Position numbers and translations under genes: made by a program | Part shown: positions 17,160 to 27,833 of the stretch, piece by piece | How positions within the stretch are numbered: the stretch's first letter is position 1 | Layout of the letters: each line of letters begins with the position of its first letter | Assembly: GCF_003290085.1 (NCBI RefSeq) | Contig: NZ_QMKJ01000001.1 | Coordinates: forward strand, 558,001-622,000 | DNA length: 64,000 nucleotides | From: Aliidiomarina sp. B3213 | GTDB lineage: Bacteria; Pseudomonadota; Gammaproteobacteria; Enterobacterales; Alteromonadaceae | Direction of reading: 5' to 3' | The notes under the pieces: model-generated | The model's input: the letters and a program-made list of their open reading frames with translations, nothing else | Told to the model about the DNA's origin: nothing | The model's database searches: none

Positions 17160-17537
17160 CTAATTCATTGAATGTAGGCCAATCATATTACCCTCTGAAT
17201 CATTAGCGAGCGCAACGTATCCATAATCACCTATGGACATTTTAGAACGAACGATAGAACCTCCACTCACGCCGACACGAGCCTCCTCTTCCGCGCAATT
17301 TTCACACGAGAAATAGACGATAGTGCTGTTGTTACTGGGTGAAACACCTTCGGTACACACTAGCGCTCCAGAAGCTCCGTATGCAGACATATCCGAGGGA
17401 AAACCTCTCATAACAAGTTGTTCTTCCGTTGGGTTTCCTATCGGCTCGAGTTTAATTTTAAAAACGCTTTCGTAAAACTTCACAGCACGGGCCATGTCAC
17501 TTACATACAATTCAAACCAACCTATCGGGTTATTCAT
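17160..17537 (-). CDS. VOC family (glyoxalase-like) protein
   Basis: 125 residues. I chose ATG 17537, which has GAGGGA about six bases upstream, over an in-frame start 48 bases earlier. A single vicinal-oxygen-chelate domain runs from IGWFELYVSDMARAVKFYESVF to GDYGYVALANDSEGNMIGLHS. The beta-alpha-beta-beta-beta repeats and terminal GLHS match small VOC proteins that bind metals or short ligands. Substrate unknown. It is co-directional with the photolyase operon but separated from it by 89 bases, and it diverges from the Lon-domain gene. Confidence 0.8.
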   Translation of the reverse strand: MNNPIGWFELYVSDMARAVKFYESVFKIKLEPIGNPTEEQLVMRGFPSDMSAYGASGALVCTEGVSPSNNSTIVYFSCENCAEEEARVGVSGGSIVRSKMSIGDYGYVALANDSEGNMIGLHSMN

Positions 17538-17629
17538 AGTTGTCCCTCGCAGAGCTGTTGCTCGCAGTTGTGAAATAAAACACAACGTTCAATTCACGAA
17601 ACGAAGATGAAAATTTAATCAAATTATTT

Positions 17630-17659
17630 AGATCCGAAATACTAACAGTATGCGTAAAA
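17630..17659 (+). promoter_or_regulatory. Weak candidate ECF-type promoter before the Lon-domain gene
   Basis: AGATCC (17630-17635) followed after 17 bases by CGTAAA resembles the -35/-10 pair seen before the sigma gene, but the spacing is one base longer and the first base differs. If used, transcription starts downstream of 17650, which would rule out the longest start of the Lon-domain protein. Confidence 0.25.
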
Positions 17660-17688
17660 GGAACGAATTCACAACGTTTTTGAAGCAA

Positions 17689-18300
17689 ATGATGTATCAG
17701 AGTCAAAAGCAAATACCATTGTTCCCGCTATCTTCTGTCGTTTTACCAGGCGGCCGAATGAAATTGCGCATATACGAACCACGCTCTTTGTCGATGGTTA
17801 AAGAAGCCATGAAGAACAACGCGGGTTTTATCTGTGCCTCCTTAAATAGCAAAGGAAATACAGATGAAAACACGCACATTCATCCTATAGGCACAATAGT
17901 CGAGATAGTTGATTTTGACGCGTTGAATGACGGTATGCTGGGGATAACTGTTCAAGGCGCTAGACTAGTCAGAATATTCAATATCACCACTGACAAAACC
18001 AACTTACGACGTGGGGACATTGAATTCTTGGAGCATAATTCAACGTTGCAAACTCCTGAAGCATTTCCAGTATTGGTCGAGAAGCTGAAAGAAGTTTTTG
18101 AACAATTCCCCGAACTAGAGGCTCTATATCCGAAAAAATATTACGACGACGCCAGTTGGGTGTGCTTACGTTGGTTGGAAATTTTGCCGTTAGAAGCTAG
18201 CGTTAAGCAAAGCTTGCTGACCCATCAATGCCACCATGTACTCACTGAATACATCGCGTCTTTGTTTGAAAAAGAGCAGATGAGCAAAGAAACCGAATAA
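17689..18300 (+). CDS. Lon protease substrate-binding-domain protein
   Basis: 203 residues if ATG 17689 is used. The frame is open from 17650, but homologues begin just before IPLFPLSSVVLPGGRMKLRIYEPRSL, so I prefer the internal ATG-ATG; neither start has a strong Shine-Dalgarno. The protein is a stand-alone Lon N-terminal (PUA-like) domain: IGTIVEIVDFD, GITVQGARLVRIF, then a helical C-terminal part. No AAA or protease domain follows. It may deliver or recognise damaged proteins. It lies directly upstream of the sigma/ChrR genes and may be part of the same stress response. Confidence 0.8.
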   Translation: MMYQSQKQIPLFPLSSVVLPGGRMKLRIYEPRSLSMVKEAMKNNAGFICASLNSKGNTDENTHIHPIGTIVEIVDFDALNDGMLGITVQGARLVRIFNITTDKTNLRRGDIEFLEHNSTLQTPEAFPVLVEKLKEVFEQFPELEALYPKKYYDDASWVCLRWLEILPLEASVKQSLLTHQCHHVLTEYIASLFEKEQMSKETE

Positions 18301-18304
18301 ATAG

Positions 18305-18334
18305 TGATCTATATAGAAACCTCCGGAGTAAATT
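18305..18334 (+). promoter_or_regulatory. ECF11 (RpoE/ChrR)-type promoter of the sigma gene
   Basis: TGATCT (18305-18310), 18 bases, then TAAATT (18329-18334) matches the TGATCC-N18-TAA pattern described for sigma factors paired with ChrR. It begins 5 bases after the stop of the Lon-domain gene and about 50 bases before the sigma ATG. This predicts positive autoregulation. Confidence 0.6.
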
Positions 18335-18381
18335 GTTTAGTAAACAACGTTTGTATATAAGCTTAGAAGGCGTAGACTACT

Positions 18382-19014
18382 ATGCAGGTTGCACAAGCGA
18401 GAAATAACGGTAAACAAATGAAAAGAAGCGCCATTGCCGATAGCGCAAAATGTTCAGCAGAGTATCTTTCAGGGTTACTGTCGAAAGTTGCTCTCGAACA
18501 GTCTAGGGCTGCATTTAGTGAACTATTCAGCTATTTCGCCCCGAGATTACTGGCGTATGGCACGCGACAGTTTGGCAATGAAGCTATTGCTTCAGACTTG
18601 GTTCAGGAAACCATGACAAACGTATGGCACAAAGCTCATTTGTTCAAAGCAGACAAAGGTTCACCGACAACGTGGATTTTCACCATCGCACGTAACATCA
18701 GATTCGATTTCCTTCGTAAGAACAAACATCGAATGAACGACCTTAGTGCGGACGATCTATGGCCCATTCTTGCAGAAACGAACGAATCGTTTGACGACGA
18801 CGTATCTTTAGATCAAACGGTCTTACTACAAGAAATTCAGAGTTACTATGCTCAATTACCCGACAACCAACGTATTGTTATAGAAAAAATTTATCTGGAA
18901 GGAAAGTCTCAGCAAGAAGTTTCTGATGCGTTAGAAATACCATTAGGAACGGTAAAGTCTAGAACTCGATTAGCTCTCCAGAAGTTAAAGGAGATGATTG
19001 TTAGCCATGATTAA
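18382..19014 (+). CDS. ECF sigma factor of the ChrR-paired (ECF11) group
   Basis: A 210-residue sigma-70 family ECF factor. Region 2 (about residues 45-110: FSYFAPRLLAYGTRQFG, DLVQETMTNVWHKAHLF, TTWIFTIARNIRFDFLRKN) and region 4 (about 150-205: LPDNQRIVIEKIYLEGKSQQEVSDALEIPLGTVKSRTRLALQKLKE) are complete, with no region 3. The pairing with a ChrR-type anti-sigma identifies the group that responds to singlet oxygen and photo-oxidative stress. The ATG has AAGG about 12 bases upstream, and a later in-frame ATG (18418) is possible. It probably controls itself and the photolyase operon. Confidence 0.9.
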   Translation: MQVAQARNNGKQMKRSAIADSAKCSAEYLSGLLSKVALEQSRAAFSELFSYFAPRLLAYGTRQFGNEAIASDLVQETMTNVWHKAHLFKADKGSPTTWIFTIARNIRFDFLRKNKHRMNDLSADDLWPILAETNESFDDDVSLDQTVLLQEIQSYYAQLPDNQRIVIEKIYLEGKSQQEVSDALEIPLGTVKSRTRLALQKLKEMIVSHD

Positions 19015-19669
19015 ATTTCACCCCAACGACCAACTTATTGAGAAATATGCTGCTGGCAGCTTGTGCACAGCCACATCAGTCGCAGTAGCAACTCATGTTG
19101 ATATGTGTTCGCGCTGTCAGCAACAGGTAAAAGATGCTGAAGAAATTATGGCTCGTCGTGTGCTGCAAGACATCCGAACGCCCAGAAGCGCAAACCTTGA
19201 AGCAATGTTCGAGCAGATTATCGAGTCTCGCCCGCCGAAAGAATTGAAACAGGAACAAGTTGACCCGTTTATCAGCTTGGAGGGGAAAAAGTTTCGTCTA
19301 CCTTCCACGCTGGCGCGTCAAAAGCATCGTATCGGGCATTGGAGTTGGGTTCCCGGAAAAATGATGAAGGCGCATGTTGATATTGGAGAACAAGAGACTT
19401 TAGACCTTATTTATATGGCTGAAAACAGCAAGGTTCCGGAGCATACGCACCGAGGTCAAGAAATTACACTCGTGCTAAATGGCGTTTTCAATGACGAAAA
19501 GAACGAGTACCGCGACGGAGACTTTGTTTTACTCGATAAGAAACATACCCATACACCTGAAACGCAACATGAAGATTGTTTAACGCTTGCCTCTTTAGAC
19601 GCTCCGTTATACTTCACCTCAGGTATCGCAAGGTTACTCAACCCGTTCAGTAATTTATTTTTCAAATAA
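19007..19669 (+). CDS. chrR: ChrR-family zinc anti-sigma factor
   Basis: 220 residues from ATG 19007, overlapping the sigma gene by 8 bases (a TTG nine bases earlier is less likely). The zinc-binding anti-sigma domain has H5, H30, C34 and C37 (HVDMCSRC), and the C-terminal cupin-like domain has H146, H148, E152 and H182 (EHTHRGQE and later KKHTH). The order and spacing match the two zinc sites known in Rhodobacter sphaeroides ChrR (H6/H31/C35/C38 and H141/H143/E147/H177). ChrR holds the sigma factor inactive until singlet oxygen or organic peroxide triggers release. All ligands are intact, so the switch should work. Confidence 0.92.
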   Translation: MIKFHPNDQLIEKYAAGSLCTATSVAVATHVDMCSRCQQQVKDAEEIMARRVLQDIRTPRSANLEAMFEQIIESRPPKELKQEQVDPFISLEGKKFRLPSTLARQKHRIGHWSWVPGKMMKAHVDIGEQETLDLIYMAENSKVPEHTHRGQEITLVLNGVFNDEKNEYRDGDFVLLDKKHTHTPETQHEDCLTLASLDAPLYFTSGIARLLNPFSNLFFK

Positions 19670-19673
19670 GCAT

Positions 19674-19708
19674 AAAAAAAGGTGAATGCAGCGCATTCAC
19701 CTTTTTTC
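19674..19708. terminator. Bidirectional rho-independent terminator
   Basis: A 9-bp stem (GGTGAATGC/GCATTCACC) with an AGC loop, A-run on the left and T-run on the right. It serves the convergent chrR and ihfA genes. Confidence 0.9.
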
Positions 19709-19726
19709 CTTCCTGCTTCCGCAAGC

Positions 19727-20017
19727 CTATTTTTTGGCGTCTTCCACTCTCGCTTTAAGCTTCTGACCAGGTCTAAAGGTAACCACCCTACGCGCAGAAA
19801 TAGGAATATCTTCGCCTGTTTTAGGGTTTCTGCCCGGCCGTTCCGCTTTATCACGGAGATCAAAATTTCCGAAACCAGATATTTTCACTTGCTCTCCACT
19901 TTCAAGAGCAGCTCTTATTTCTTCAAAAAACATTTCAACCAATTCTTTGGCGTCTCGCTTACTAATGTCGAGCCTTTCATGTAATTGTTCTGCAATATCT
20001 GCTTTCGTTAGTGCCAT
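19727..20017 (-). CDS. ihfA: Integration host factor, alpha subunit
   Basis: 96 residues, the usual IHF length. The body is the HU/IHF fold: [16 protein letters not shown], a second helix block [33 protein letters not shown], and the DNA-intercalating arm [23 protein letters not shown] with the proline that kinks DNA. IHF alpha pairs with IHF beta to bend DNA at about 160 degrees. It lies one base after pheT, the order seen in E. coli. Confidence 0.95.
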   Translation of the reverse strand: MALTKADIAEQLHERLDISKRDAKELVEMFFEEIRAALESGEQVKISGFGNFDLRDKAERPGRNPKTGEDIPISARRVVTFRPGQKLKARVEDAKK

Positions 20018-20018
20018 T

Positions 20019-22409
20019 TTAACTATCCCTCAATACCGCGTTAAACTCTTGTTTAAGTAGGTCAACGACGGTTGCCACAGATTCATTAACGTCTTGCTCT
20101 TCCAATGTACGGTCTTCAGCACGCAGTATAAGTGCTAATGCCAAGCTTTTCTTATCAGAAGGTAGATTATCACCTTGATAAACGTCAAATAAGTGTAGGT
20201 CAACTACATGATTTGCGCCAACTTTCTTGACAGATTCTAGCAATTCGCCTGCCGCTAGGTTTTTGTCTACCACTAAAGCTAAGTCTCTACGAATAGACGG
20301 GAACTTAGAAATGGACTTCGCAACCGGAATATTGCGCTCTAAAATAGGTGTTAACTCAAGCTCGAACACAAAGGTTCTGGACTTTAATCCGAATGTTTTT
20401 TCAAACTGCGGATGTAACGCACCAACGAAGCCTATGTATTGGCCGTCTTTATAAATCGCCGCGCTTTGTCCTGGATGCAACGCCGAATGTTCGGATGCTA
20501 CAAAGCGGTAGTCAGACAAGAAACCATGAGCCTTTAATAGAGACTCTACATGACCTTTCACCGTAAAGAAGTCAGTTGGCTTCGAACCTTGTTGCCAATG
20601 TTCACCATAAACAGGCCCATAAACAACGCCACCGATCACTGAAACTTGCGAAATACCATTTTCCGCATCTTCCTGAGGTGTGAACTTTAACCCCGTTTCA
20701 AATAGCTTCACACTCGAGTGCTGTCGCTTCTGATTATAACCCGCAGCAGACAGCAAGGCTGGCAGCAAGCCTAGGCGCATAGACGACATATCTACTGAAA
20801 TTGGGTGAGGCAAATTAAGCGCCGCACTCTCAGGGTAGAGTAATGCCTGATGTTTAGGATCAACAAAACTATAGGTAATTGCTTCTTGATAGCCTTGGTC
20901 TAAAAGACGTTGTTGTAATTCATTCAGCGGAGTCACAGACTCTTCCTGACGCGTCATTTTTAACTCAGCTGTAGGCGCAACAGATGGAATATTATTGTAG
21001 CCGTATACTCGTGCCACCTCTTCAATGAGGTCTTCTTCTATAGCAATATCAAAACGATAAGGAGGAACTTTAACGCTCCATTCATTATCATCAAACTTCG
21101 TAGAGAAGCCCAAACGCTGAAGGATTTCTGTCACTTTTTGCGGATCTAATTCGATACCAAGTACTTTCGACAAACGTGAATTACGCAAAGTTACGTTCTT
21201 CGTTTGTGGTAAAAAGTTCGTATCTTTCGCTTCTGTAATCGGGCCTGCTTCACCACCGCAAATACTTAATACAAGTGAAGTAGCACGTTCCATAGCGATA
21301 CGCTGTAACTCGGGGTCTACGCCTCTCTCATAACGGTGTGACGCGTCCGTATGAAGGCCAAAACGACGAGCCTTACCCATTATGAATTCAGGGTTAAAAT
21401 ACGCGCTCTCTAAAAAAATATGACGAGTTTTCTCGGTTACTCCAGACGCTTCGCCACCAAAGATTCCTGCGATAGCTAAAGCCTTTTCTTGATCGGCAAT
21501 CACTAATACATCATCTGAAAGCTCAACAACTTCACCATCTAAAGTCTTAAGCGACTCGTTTTCTTTCGCGAAACGAACTTGTATTCCACCTTTTAAAGTA
21601 TCGAAGTCGAACGCATGCATCGGGTGACCAAGTTCTAGCAATACAAAGTTGGTAATGTCGACCACAGGATCGATACTACGAATACCGCTACGTCTTAACT
21701 TTTCCACCATCCATAGTGGTGTTTTGGCATTCATATCAATATTTTTGATGACGCGACCAAGATAACGAGAGCAAGCTTCTTTAGCATCTAACTGAATAGC
21801 TAGCGTATCGCGAATCGTTGCCTTATTGTCGTTAACACGCGGTTCAGCTACATCTAAATTGTTAAGTACACCCACTTCACGCGCTATACCACGAATACCT
21901 AAGCAGTCTGCACGGTTTGGGGTTAGGTCGACATCTAGAGTTTTGTCGTCCAGATTCATCCACTCACGAAAGTCTGTACCTATAGGTGCGTCCGATGGAA
22001 GCTCAAGAATACCGTCGTGGTCGTCGTTTAGCTCTAGTTCAGACGCTGAACAAAGCATGCCATTCGAGGGCTCGCCACGCAGCTTTGTTTTCTTAATTTT
22101 AAAGTTACCAGGTAAGACCGCACCAATAACCGCGACAGCAACCTTAATACCTAAGCGGCAGTTTGGCGCACCGCAAACGATATCTAGAAGCTCGTCACCA
22201 CCAACGTCTACTTTAGTTACACGAAGCTTGTCTGCATTAGGATGTTGTCCACATTCTTTAACTTCACCGATAACTACGCCGGTAAACTCACCTGCAACAG
22301 GTTCAACAGCGTCGACTTCCAAGCCAGCCATACTTAATTGCTCAGCGAGTGCCGTACTATCTAACTCTGGGCTTACCCATTCACGTAACCAATTTTCACT
22401 AAACTTCAT
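20019..22409 (-). CDS. pheT: Phenylalanyl-tRNA synthetase, beta subunit
   Basis: 796 residues (E. coli PheT 795). It opens [12 protein letters not shown], and the EMAP-like tRNA-binding domain (about 40-150) shows [21 protein letters not shown]. Then come the B3/B4 editing domain with GHPMHAFD, the B5 domain and a ferredoxin-like anticodon-binding domain at the C-terminus ([16 protein letters not shown]). With PheS it forms the alpha2-beta2 enzyme that charges tRNA-Phe and edits mischarged tyrosine. It is complete and follows pheS by 11 bases. Confidence 0.96.
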   Translation of the reverse strand: MKFSENWLREWVSPELDSTALAEQLSMAGLEVDAVEPVAGEFTGVVIGEVKECGQHPNADKLRVTKVDVGGDELLDIVCGAPNCRLGIKVAVAVIGAVLPGNFKIKKTKLRGEPSNGMLCSASELELNDDHDGILELPSDAPIGTDFREWMNLDDKTLDVDLTPNRADCLGIRGIAREVGVLNNLDVAEPRVNDNKATIRDTLAIQLDAKEACSRYLGRVIKNIDMNAKTPLWMVEKLRRSGIRSIDPVVDITNFVLLELGHPMHAFDFDTLKGGIQVRFAKENESLKTLDGEVVELSDDVLVIADQEKALAIAGIFGGEASGVTEKTRHIFLESAYFNPEFIMGKARRFGLHTDASHRYERGVDPELQRIAMERATSLVLSICGGEAGPITEAKDTNFLPQTKNVTLRNSRLSKVLGIELDPQKVTEILQRLGFSTKFDDNEWSVKVPPYRFDIAIEEDLIEEVARVYGYNNIPSVAPTAELKMTRQEESVTPLNELQQRLLDQGYQEAITYSFVDPKHQALLYPESAALNLPHPISVDMSSMRLGLLPALLSAAGYNQKRQHSSVKLFETGLKFTPQEDAENGISQVSVIGGVVYGPVYGEHWQQGSKPTDFFTVKGHVESLLKAHGFLSDYRFVASEHSALHPGQSAAIYKDGQYIGFVGALHPQFEKTFGLKSRTFVFELELTPILERNIPVAKSISKFPSIRRDLALVVDKNLAAGELLESVKKVGANHVVDLHLFDVYQGDNLPSDKKSLALALILRAEDRTLEEQDVNESVATVVDLLKQEFNAVLRDS

Positions 22410-22420
22410 TATCCTACTCC

Positions 22421-23439
<1,019 letters not shown>

Positions 23440-23481
23440 TGTTCTGCAGTTTTTGAAGGCAGAATAATACCAGAAAGCAAA

Positions 23482-23508
23482 GAAAAAGGGAGCCAATTGG
23501 CTCCCTTT
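23482..23508 (-). terminator. Rho-independent terminator after rplT / possible pheST attenuator
   Basis: A strong 10-bp stem (AAAGGGAGCC/GGCTCCCTTT) with an AATT loop, and a T-run on the minus strand. It sits between rplT and pheS, where E. coli has the pheM attenuator. Confidence 0.85.
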
Positions 23509-23531
23509 CTTAAGACAAACCTCAGCTTAAA

Positions 23532-23891
23532 TTAAGCTGAAAGGCCTTCTTTCGCTTTTTCAACAAGAGCAGTGAAACCTGCTTGGTCGTGAACAGCGAT
23601 GTCTGCCAGAATCTTACGATCGATCTCAACAGATGCCTTTTTCAAGCCATTGATAAAGCGGCTATACGACAAACCACCTTGACGCGCTGCAGCGTTGATA
23701 CGAACAATCCACAACTGGCGGAATTGACGCTTCTTCGCACGACGGTCACGGTATGCATATTGACCCGCTTTAGTTACAGCTTGAAACGCAACGCGATAAA
23801 CGCGACTACGTGCACCGTAATAACCTTTCGCCTGCTTCAGTACTTTTTTGTGACGCGCACGCGCGATCACACCACGTTTTACTCGTGCCAT
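23532..23891 (-). CDS. rplT: Ribosomal protein L20 (bL20)
   Basis: 119 residues, one or two more than most homologues. Very basic N-terminal extension ([33 protein letters not shown]), then the globular [29 protein letters not shown] block and [22 protein letters not shown]20 binds 23S rRNA early in 50S assembly and in E. coli represses its own operon. It is 15 bases downstream of rpmI. Confidence 0.97.
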   Translation of the reverse strand: MARVKRGVIARARHKKVLKQAKGYYGARSRVYRVAFQAVTKAGQYAYRDRRAKKRQFRQLWIVRINAAARQGGLSYSRFINGLKKASVEIDRKILADIAVHDQAGFTALVEKAKEGLSA

Positions 23892-23906
23892 GCTCTATCT
23901 CTCCTC

Positions 23907-24104
23907 TTATGCGTACGGTAACATGCGATCAACTAACACTACATCGTTCTGATGTACCATGTTTTTCGCACGAAGGTGACGTTTACGCTTAGAGCTCTTC
24001 TTGGTCAAAATGTGACGCAAGTGAGACTGCTTGCACTTATAACCGCCTGAAGCAGTTTTCTTAAAGCGCTTAGTAGCGCCTTTTACACTTTTCATCTTTG
24101 GCAT
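23907..24104 (-). CDS. rpmI: Ribosomal protein L35 (bL35)
   Basis: 65 residues, full length. [23 protein letters not shown] at the start and [18 protein letters not shown] in the middle are the L35 signature. It is a small basic 50S protein. The 75-base gap to infC upstream is where E. coli carries part of the L20-dependent translational operator; I could not confirm such a structure by eye. Confidence 0.97.
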   Translation of the reverse strand: MPKMKSVKGATKRFKKTASGGYKCKQSHLRHILTKKSSKRKRHLRAKNMVHQNDVVLVDRMLPYA

Positions 24105-24179
24105 TACAAAAACTCCGCATTGATTGCCAATTGAGTTACAGGGTGAGAAACCGACATGATTTCTACTTGAGAACCACTG

Positions 24180-24722
24180 CTACTTCTTACTATCAGGTGC
24201 CAAAACCATAATCATTTGACGACCTTCAGCCCGACGAGGGAAAGCCTCGCAGTTAGATATTTCATCTAAATCGAGTTTAATTCGCTCTAGAAGTTGAATA
24301 CCCAACTCTTGGTGTGCCATTTCTCGGCCACGGAAACGCACGGTGACTTTAGCTTTGTCCCCCCCCTCAAGAAAGCGACGCAGGTTGCGCAGTTTGACCT
24401 GGTAATCGCCTTCATCTGTGCCAGGACGGAATTTAACTTCCTTAACCTGAATCTGTTTCTGCTTTTTCTTTTGCTCTTTCTGCTGTTTACTTTTTTCGTA
24501 AAGAAACTTGCCGTAATCCATGATTCGACATACGGGCGGTTCAGCATTAGGGCTAATTTCTACCAAGTCGAGACCGGCTTCTTCAGCCATCCCTATCGCT
24601 TCGTTAATACTTACGACTCCGACTTGTTCACCTTCTGCGTCAATCAACCGTACTTCCGAAACGGTGATGGCATCATTAATCCGGGTTTTATCGGTCTTTT
24701 GACCTTTTCTTCCACCTTTAAT
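24180..24722 (-). CDS. infC: Translation initiation factor IF-3, AUU start
   Basis: 180 residues if it starts at ATT 24722, as I judge it does. The codon is followed by AAAGGTGGA, identical in sense to the E. coli IF-3 start (ATT AAA GGC GGA), and GGAGGAA lies about 6-8 bases upstream. The frame is open 18 bases further to a TTG inside that Shine-Dalgarno. The N-domain ([38 protein letters not shown]), linker and C-domain ([20 protein letters not shown]) are complete. IF-3 checks start codons and so represses its own AUU start. Confidence 0.95.
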   Translation of the reverse strand: MKGGRKGQKTDKTRINDAITVSEVRLIDAEGEQVGVVSINEAIGMAEEAGLDLVEISPNAEPPVCRIMDYGKFLYEKSKQQKEQKKKQKQIQVKEVKFRPGTDEGDYQVKLRNLRRFLEGGDKAKVTVRFRGREMAHQELGIQLLERIKLDLDEISNCEAFPRRAEGRQMIMVLAPDSKK

Positions 24723-24746
24723 GGTTTCTTCCTCCAGCAAATTTTA

Positions 24747-26660
24747 TTAAAGAGTACGAGCAGCTACTTCACTACCAAGCTTTTCTATAAACGCTTCGGT
24801 CGTGAGTTTTCCTAAATCTTCACCACTGCGAGTACGTACCGCAACTTGTTGTTGTTCGACTTCTTGGTCACCAACAACTAACAAGTAAGGCACGCGTTTA
24901 AGCGTGTGCTCGCGAATTTTAAAGCCAATCTTCTCATTTCTCAAGTCAGCTGTCGCCCTAAATCCTTTATTTTTCAGTTCTGACACCAAATTTGAGACAT
25001 AATCGGCCTGTTTATCGGTAATATTCATCACCACAACCTGGTTTGGCGACAACCAAGTTGGGAAAAATCCAGCGTATTCTTCGATTAAGATCCCCATGAA
25101 ACGTTCTAGAGAACCTAAAATTGCACGGTGAATCATCACTGGAATGTGGCGTTCGTTATCTTCGCCAACATAACTCGCACCTAAACGCTCCGGCAGAGCA
25201 AAGTCGAGCTGAACTGTTCCGCATTGCCAAGCACGGCCGATTGTATCAAAAAGCGTGAATTCAATTTTCGGACCATAGAAAGCGCCCTCACCTGGCAAAT
25301 ATTCAAATTCAATGTCTTGCGACTTCAACGCTTCAGACAATGCACTTTCAGCACGGTCCCACATTGCGTCGTCACCTAAACGCTTCTCTGGCCGAGTCGA
25401 CAATTTCACTTGGATATTGTCAAAACCAAATGTTTGGTATGTCTCGTAAACCATACGAATACAGCCCGCAACTTCTTCTTGTACCTGAGATTCAGTACAG
25501 AAAATATGTGCGTCGTCTTGAGTAAATCCACGAACCCGCATTAGTCCGTGTAAAGCACCTGACGGCTCGTTACGGTGACAGCAACCAAATTCAGCCATAC
25601 GCAAAGGTAAGTCGCGGTAAGACTTTAAGCCTTGGTTAAATATCTGAACATGGCCTGGGCAATTCATCGGCTTCACCGCGTAGTCACGGTTTTCTGAATG
25701 CGTTGTAAACATCAGTTCAGAAAACTTATCCCAGTGGCCAGAACGTTCCCAAAGCACACGGTCCATCATTAACGGACCTTTAACTTCTTGGTAATCGTAT
25801 TCGCGAAGCTTTTCACGTACAAATTTTTCTAATTCCTGAAAAACAGTCCAGCCGTTGTGATGCCAAAATACCATTCCAGGTGCTTCTTCCTGCCAATGGA
25901 ATAGATCTTGCGCTTTACCGATTTTACGGTGATCACGCTTTTCTGCTTCTTCCAAGCGTTGCAAATAAGCTTTTAATTGCTTTTTGTCTGCCCACGCTGT
26001 GCCATAAATTCGCTGCAACATTTTGTTGTCTGAGTCGCCACGCCAATACGCACCGGCTACTTTCATAACTTTAAAGTGTTGACAGAAGCTCATGTTAGGC
26101 ACGTGCGGTCCACGGCACATATCTATATATTCTTCGTGGTGATATAAACCCGGGCGGTCACTCTTCTCAATGTTCTCATCAAGAATCTCAACTTTGTATG
26201 ACTCACCACGCTGCACAAAGGTTTCTCTTGCTTCTTCCCAGCTTACTTTCTTTTTGACGACCGCATAGCCTGTTTTCGCCAACTCTTTCATGCGTTTCTC
26301 TAACGCATCTAGGTCGTCTTGCTGCAAAGGTTTGTCGATATCTACGTCGTAATAAAAGCCATTATCGATAGTTGGACCAATCGCCATTTTCGTATCAGGC
26401 CAAAGCTGTTTAATAGCATGGCCTAGTAAGTGAGCACACGAGTGGCGGATAATTTCTAAACCTTCCTCGTTTTTACTGGTGATAATCTCTAAGCTTGCGT
26501 CTTCAGTGATCAAGTCACAAGCGTCGACAAGTTCACCGTTAACACGTCCAGCAATCGTTGCTTTGGCTAAACCAGGGCCAATATCAGCAGCGACGTCGAG
26601 TACAGAAACATCGTTAGAGAATTCGCGTTTACTAGAATCGGGAAGCGTAATTACAGGCAT
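24747..26660 (-). CDS. thrS: Threonyl-tRNA synthetase
   Basis: 637 residues (E. coli 642). TGS domain (about 1-60), SAD editing domain (about 65-225, [17 protein letters not shown] and [10 protein letters not shown]), class II core with the zinc-ligand segment [12 protein letters not shown], motif 2 and 3, and a C-terminal anticodon domain ([20 protein letters not shown]). Charges tRNA-Thr and edits serine. First gene of the thrS-infC-rpmI-rplT-pheST-ihfA block; the infC Shine-Dalgarno begins just beyond its stop. Confidence 0.97.
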   Translation of the reverse strand: MPVITLPDSSKREFSNDVSVLDVAADIGPGLAKATIAGRVNGELVDACDLITEDASLEIITSKNEEGLEIIRHSCAHLLGHAIKQLWPDTKMAIGPTIDNGFYYDVDIDKPLQQDDLDALEKRMKELAKTGYAVVKKKVSWEEARETFVQRGESYKVEILDENIEKSDRPGLYHHEEYIDMCRGPHVPNMSFCQHFKVMKVAGAYWRGDSDNKMLQRIYGTAWADKKQLKAYLQRLEEAEKRDHRKIGKAQDLFHWQEEAPGMVFWHHNGWTVFQELEKFVREKLREYDYQEVKGPLMMDRVLWERSGHWDKFSELMFTTHSENRDYAVKPMNCPGHVQIFNQGLKSYRDLPLRMAEFGCCHRNEPSGALHGLMRVRGFTQDDAHIFCTESQVQEEVAGCIRMVYETYQTFGFDNIQVKLSTRPEKRLGDDAMWDRAESALSEALKSQDIEFEYLPGEGAFYGPKIEFTLFDTIGRAWQCGTVQLDFALPERLGASYVGEDNERHIPVMIHRAILGSLERFMGILIEEYAGFFPTWLSPNQVVVMNITDKQADYVSNLVSELKNKGFRATADLRNEKIGFKIREHTLKRVPYLLVVGDQEVEQQQVAVRTRSGEDLGKLTTEAFIEKLGSEVAARTL

Positions 26661-26817
26661 GACTTCTATTTCCTTTCACAGTGGTGACACCTACCAAGTG
26701 CCACTTGTATATGCATTGTATAAAAAGGTAGACGGTAGTACATTGTGCACCGCCTCAAAAAGAAGCGAAACTATACCTAAAATCGGCACTTGAATCAAAC
26801 CAGCAAAGTAACTCTAA
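26661..26817. promoter_or_regulatory. Divergent promoter region thrS / EamA
   Basis: 157 bases between divergent starts. E. coli thrS is autoregulated through tRNA-like hairpins in this leader. A GTGGCACTTGG/TAGGTGTCACCAC stretch near 26680-26705 could fold into a stem, but I cannot verify an operator by eye. Confidence 0.4.
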
Positions 26818-27711
26818 ATGTCTATTTACCTTGGTCAAATTGCGGCACTTACCGCAGCCGCATGTTGGGCTTTAGCCACTATTTTATATAGTCGAAGTAC
26901 CCAAACATTAAGCTCTATGCAACTAAACTTTGTGAAAAGTCTAATTGCTACTCCGCTGCTGTTGCTTGTAGCCATCCTAATGCCCGGCAACTTTTGGCAA
27001 GGATGGGATATGCCGCAGTTTGCTCTTATGCTGATTAGCGGTGTTATCGGGATAACTATCGGGGACTCGTTATATTTCGCATCCTTAAGGCGTTTAGGCC
27101 CTGGTAAAACAATTCTTCTCGAGTATTTAGCTCCGCCGTTAGCTGCTGTTATAGCTTGGCTAACCCTGAGAGAAACACTTTCTTTATTGCAAGGCCTTGG
27201 AAGTTTAATCGTTATACTAGGTGTGCTTTGTGTCATTACTGAGAAACAAAACCACGAAGGACAACCACGAAAGTACGCATATTATTTGTTTGGGGTGGGT
27301 GCAGCTCTCTGCCAAGCGATCGGGTTAGTTATGGCATTTTCCGCATTCTCTAACATAGAGGTCTCCCCCATCGAAGCGGCTTTTGTACGAATTGGCGGAG
27401 GTACGCTGGTGTTAACCGTTGCTTTAGCTCTAACACAACAGCAAATATTTAGGCGAACTCAAGCCAGTTTGCGCCACACAAACCTAAAATCGCTATTTTT
27501 CGCGGTATTTGTGGGTACATTTTTAGCGATTTGGTTGCAACAAGTCGCAGTAGCTACTGTATCACCAGGTATTGCCCAGACCTTACTTTCCACTGCACCA
27601 CTGTTTTTGTTGGCTACACAAATGGTTACCGGCTCCAAACCGACATTAAGAGCTATCGGCGGAACTATCATAGCTATGTTTGGCATAACAACATTGTTTA
27701 TTTGGGTTTAA
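26818..27711 (+). CDS. EamA-family (DMT) membrane transporter
   Basis: 297 residues, about ten predicted helices in two EamA repeats (residues about 5-140 and 155-295). The repeat signatures are visible: GVIGITIGDSLYFASLRRLGPGKTILLEYLAPPLAAVIAWLTLRE in repeat 1 and FLAIWLQQVAVATVSPGIAQTLLSTAPLF in repeat 2. DMT proteins export amino acids, metabolites or drugs; the substrate is not readable. It diverges from thrS and is not obviously co-transcribed with the following small gene. Confidence 0.85.
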   Translation: MSIYLGQIAALTAAACWALATILYSRSTQTLSSMQLNFVKSLIATPLLLLVAILMPGNFWQGWDMPQFALMLISGVIGITIGDSLYFASLRRLGPGKTILLEYLAPPLAAVIAWLTLRETLSLLQGLGSLIVILGVLCVITEKQNHEGQPRKYAYYLFGVGAALCQAIGLVMAFSAFSNIEVSPIEAAFVRIGGGTLVLTVALALTQQQIFRRTQASLRHTNLKSLFFAVFVGTFLAIWLQQVAVATVSPGIAQTLLSTAPLFLLATQMVTGSKPTLRAIGGTIIAMFGITTLFIWV

Positions 27712-27833
27712 ACATAGTTTTTAACTAAATATGCCGTATTCATCGATAGTTAAGTGATTAAGCAATCACCCGCCTTTCACAGTGCAAAAGCGTTGCTAAA
27801 CTTAATTTAGGTTCGGCAACAAGAGACAAGCTT

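Noticed and set aside
24294-24815. Plus-strand 173-residue open frame over infC
   Set aside because: It is antisense to infC and thrS with low complexity and no ribosome-binding site; an overlap artefact.
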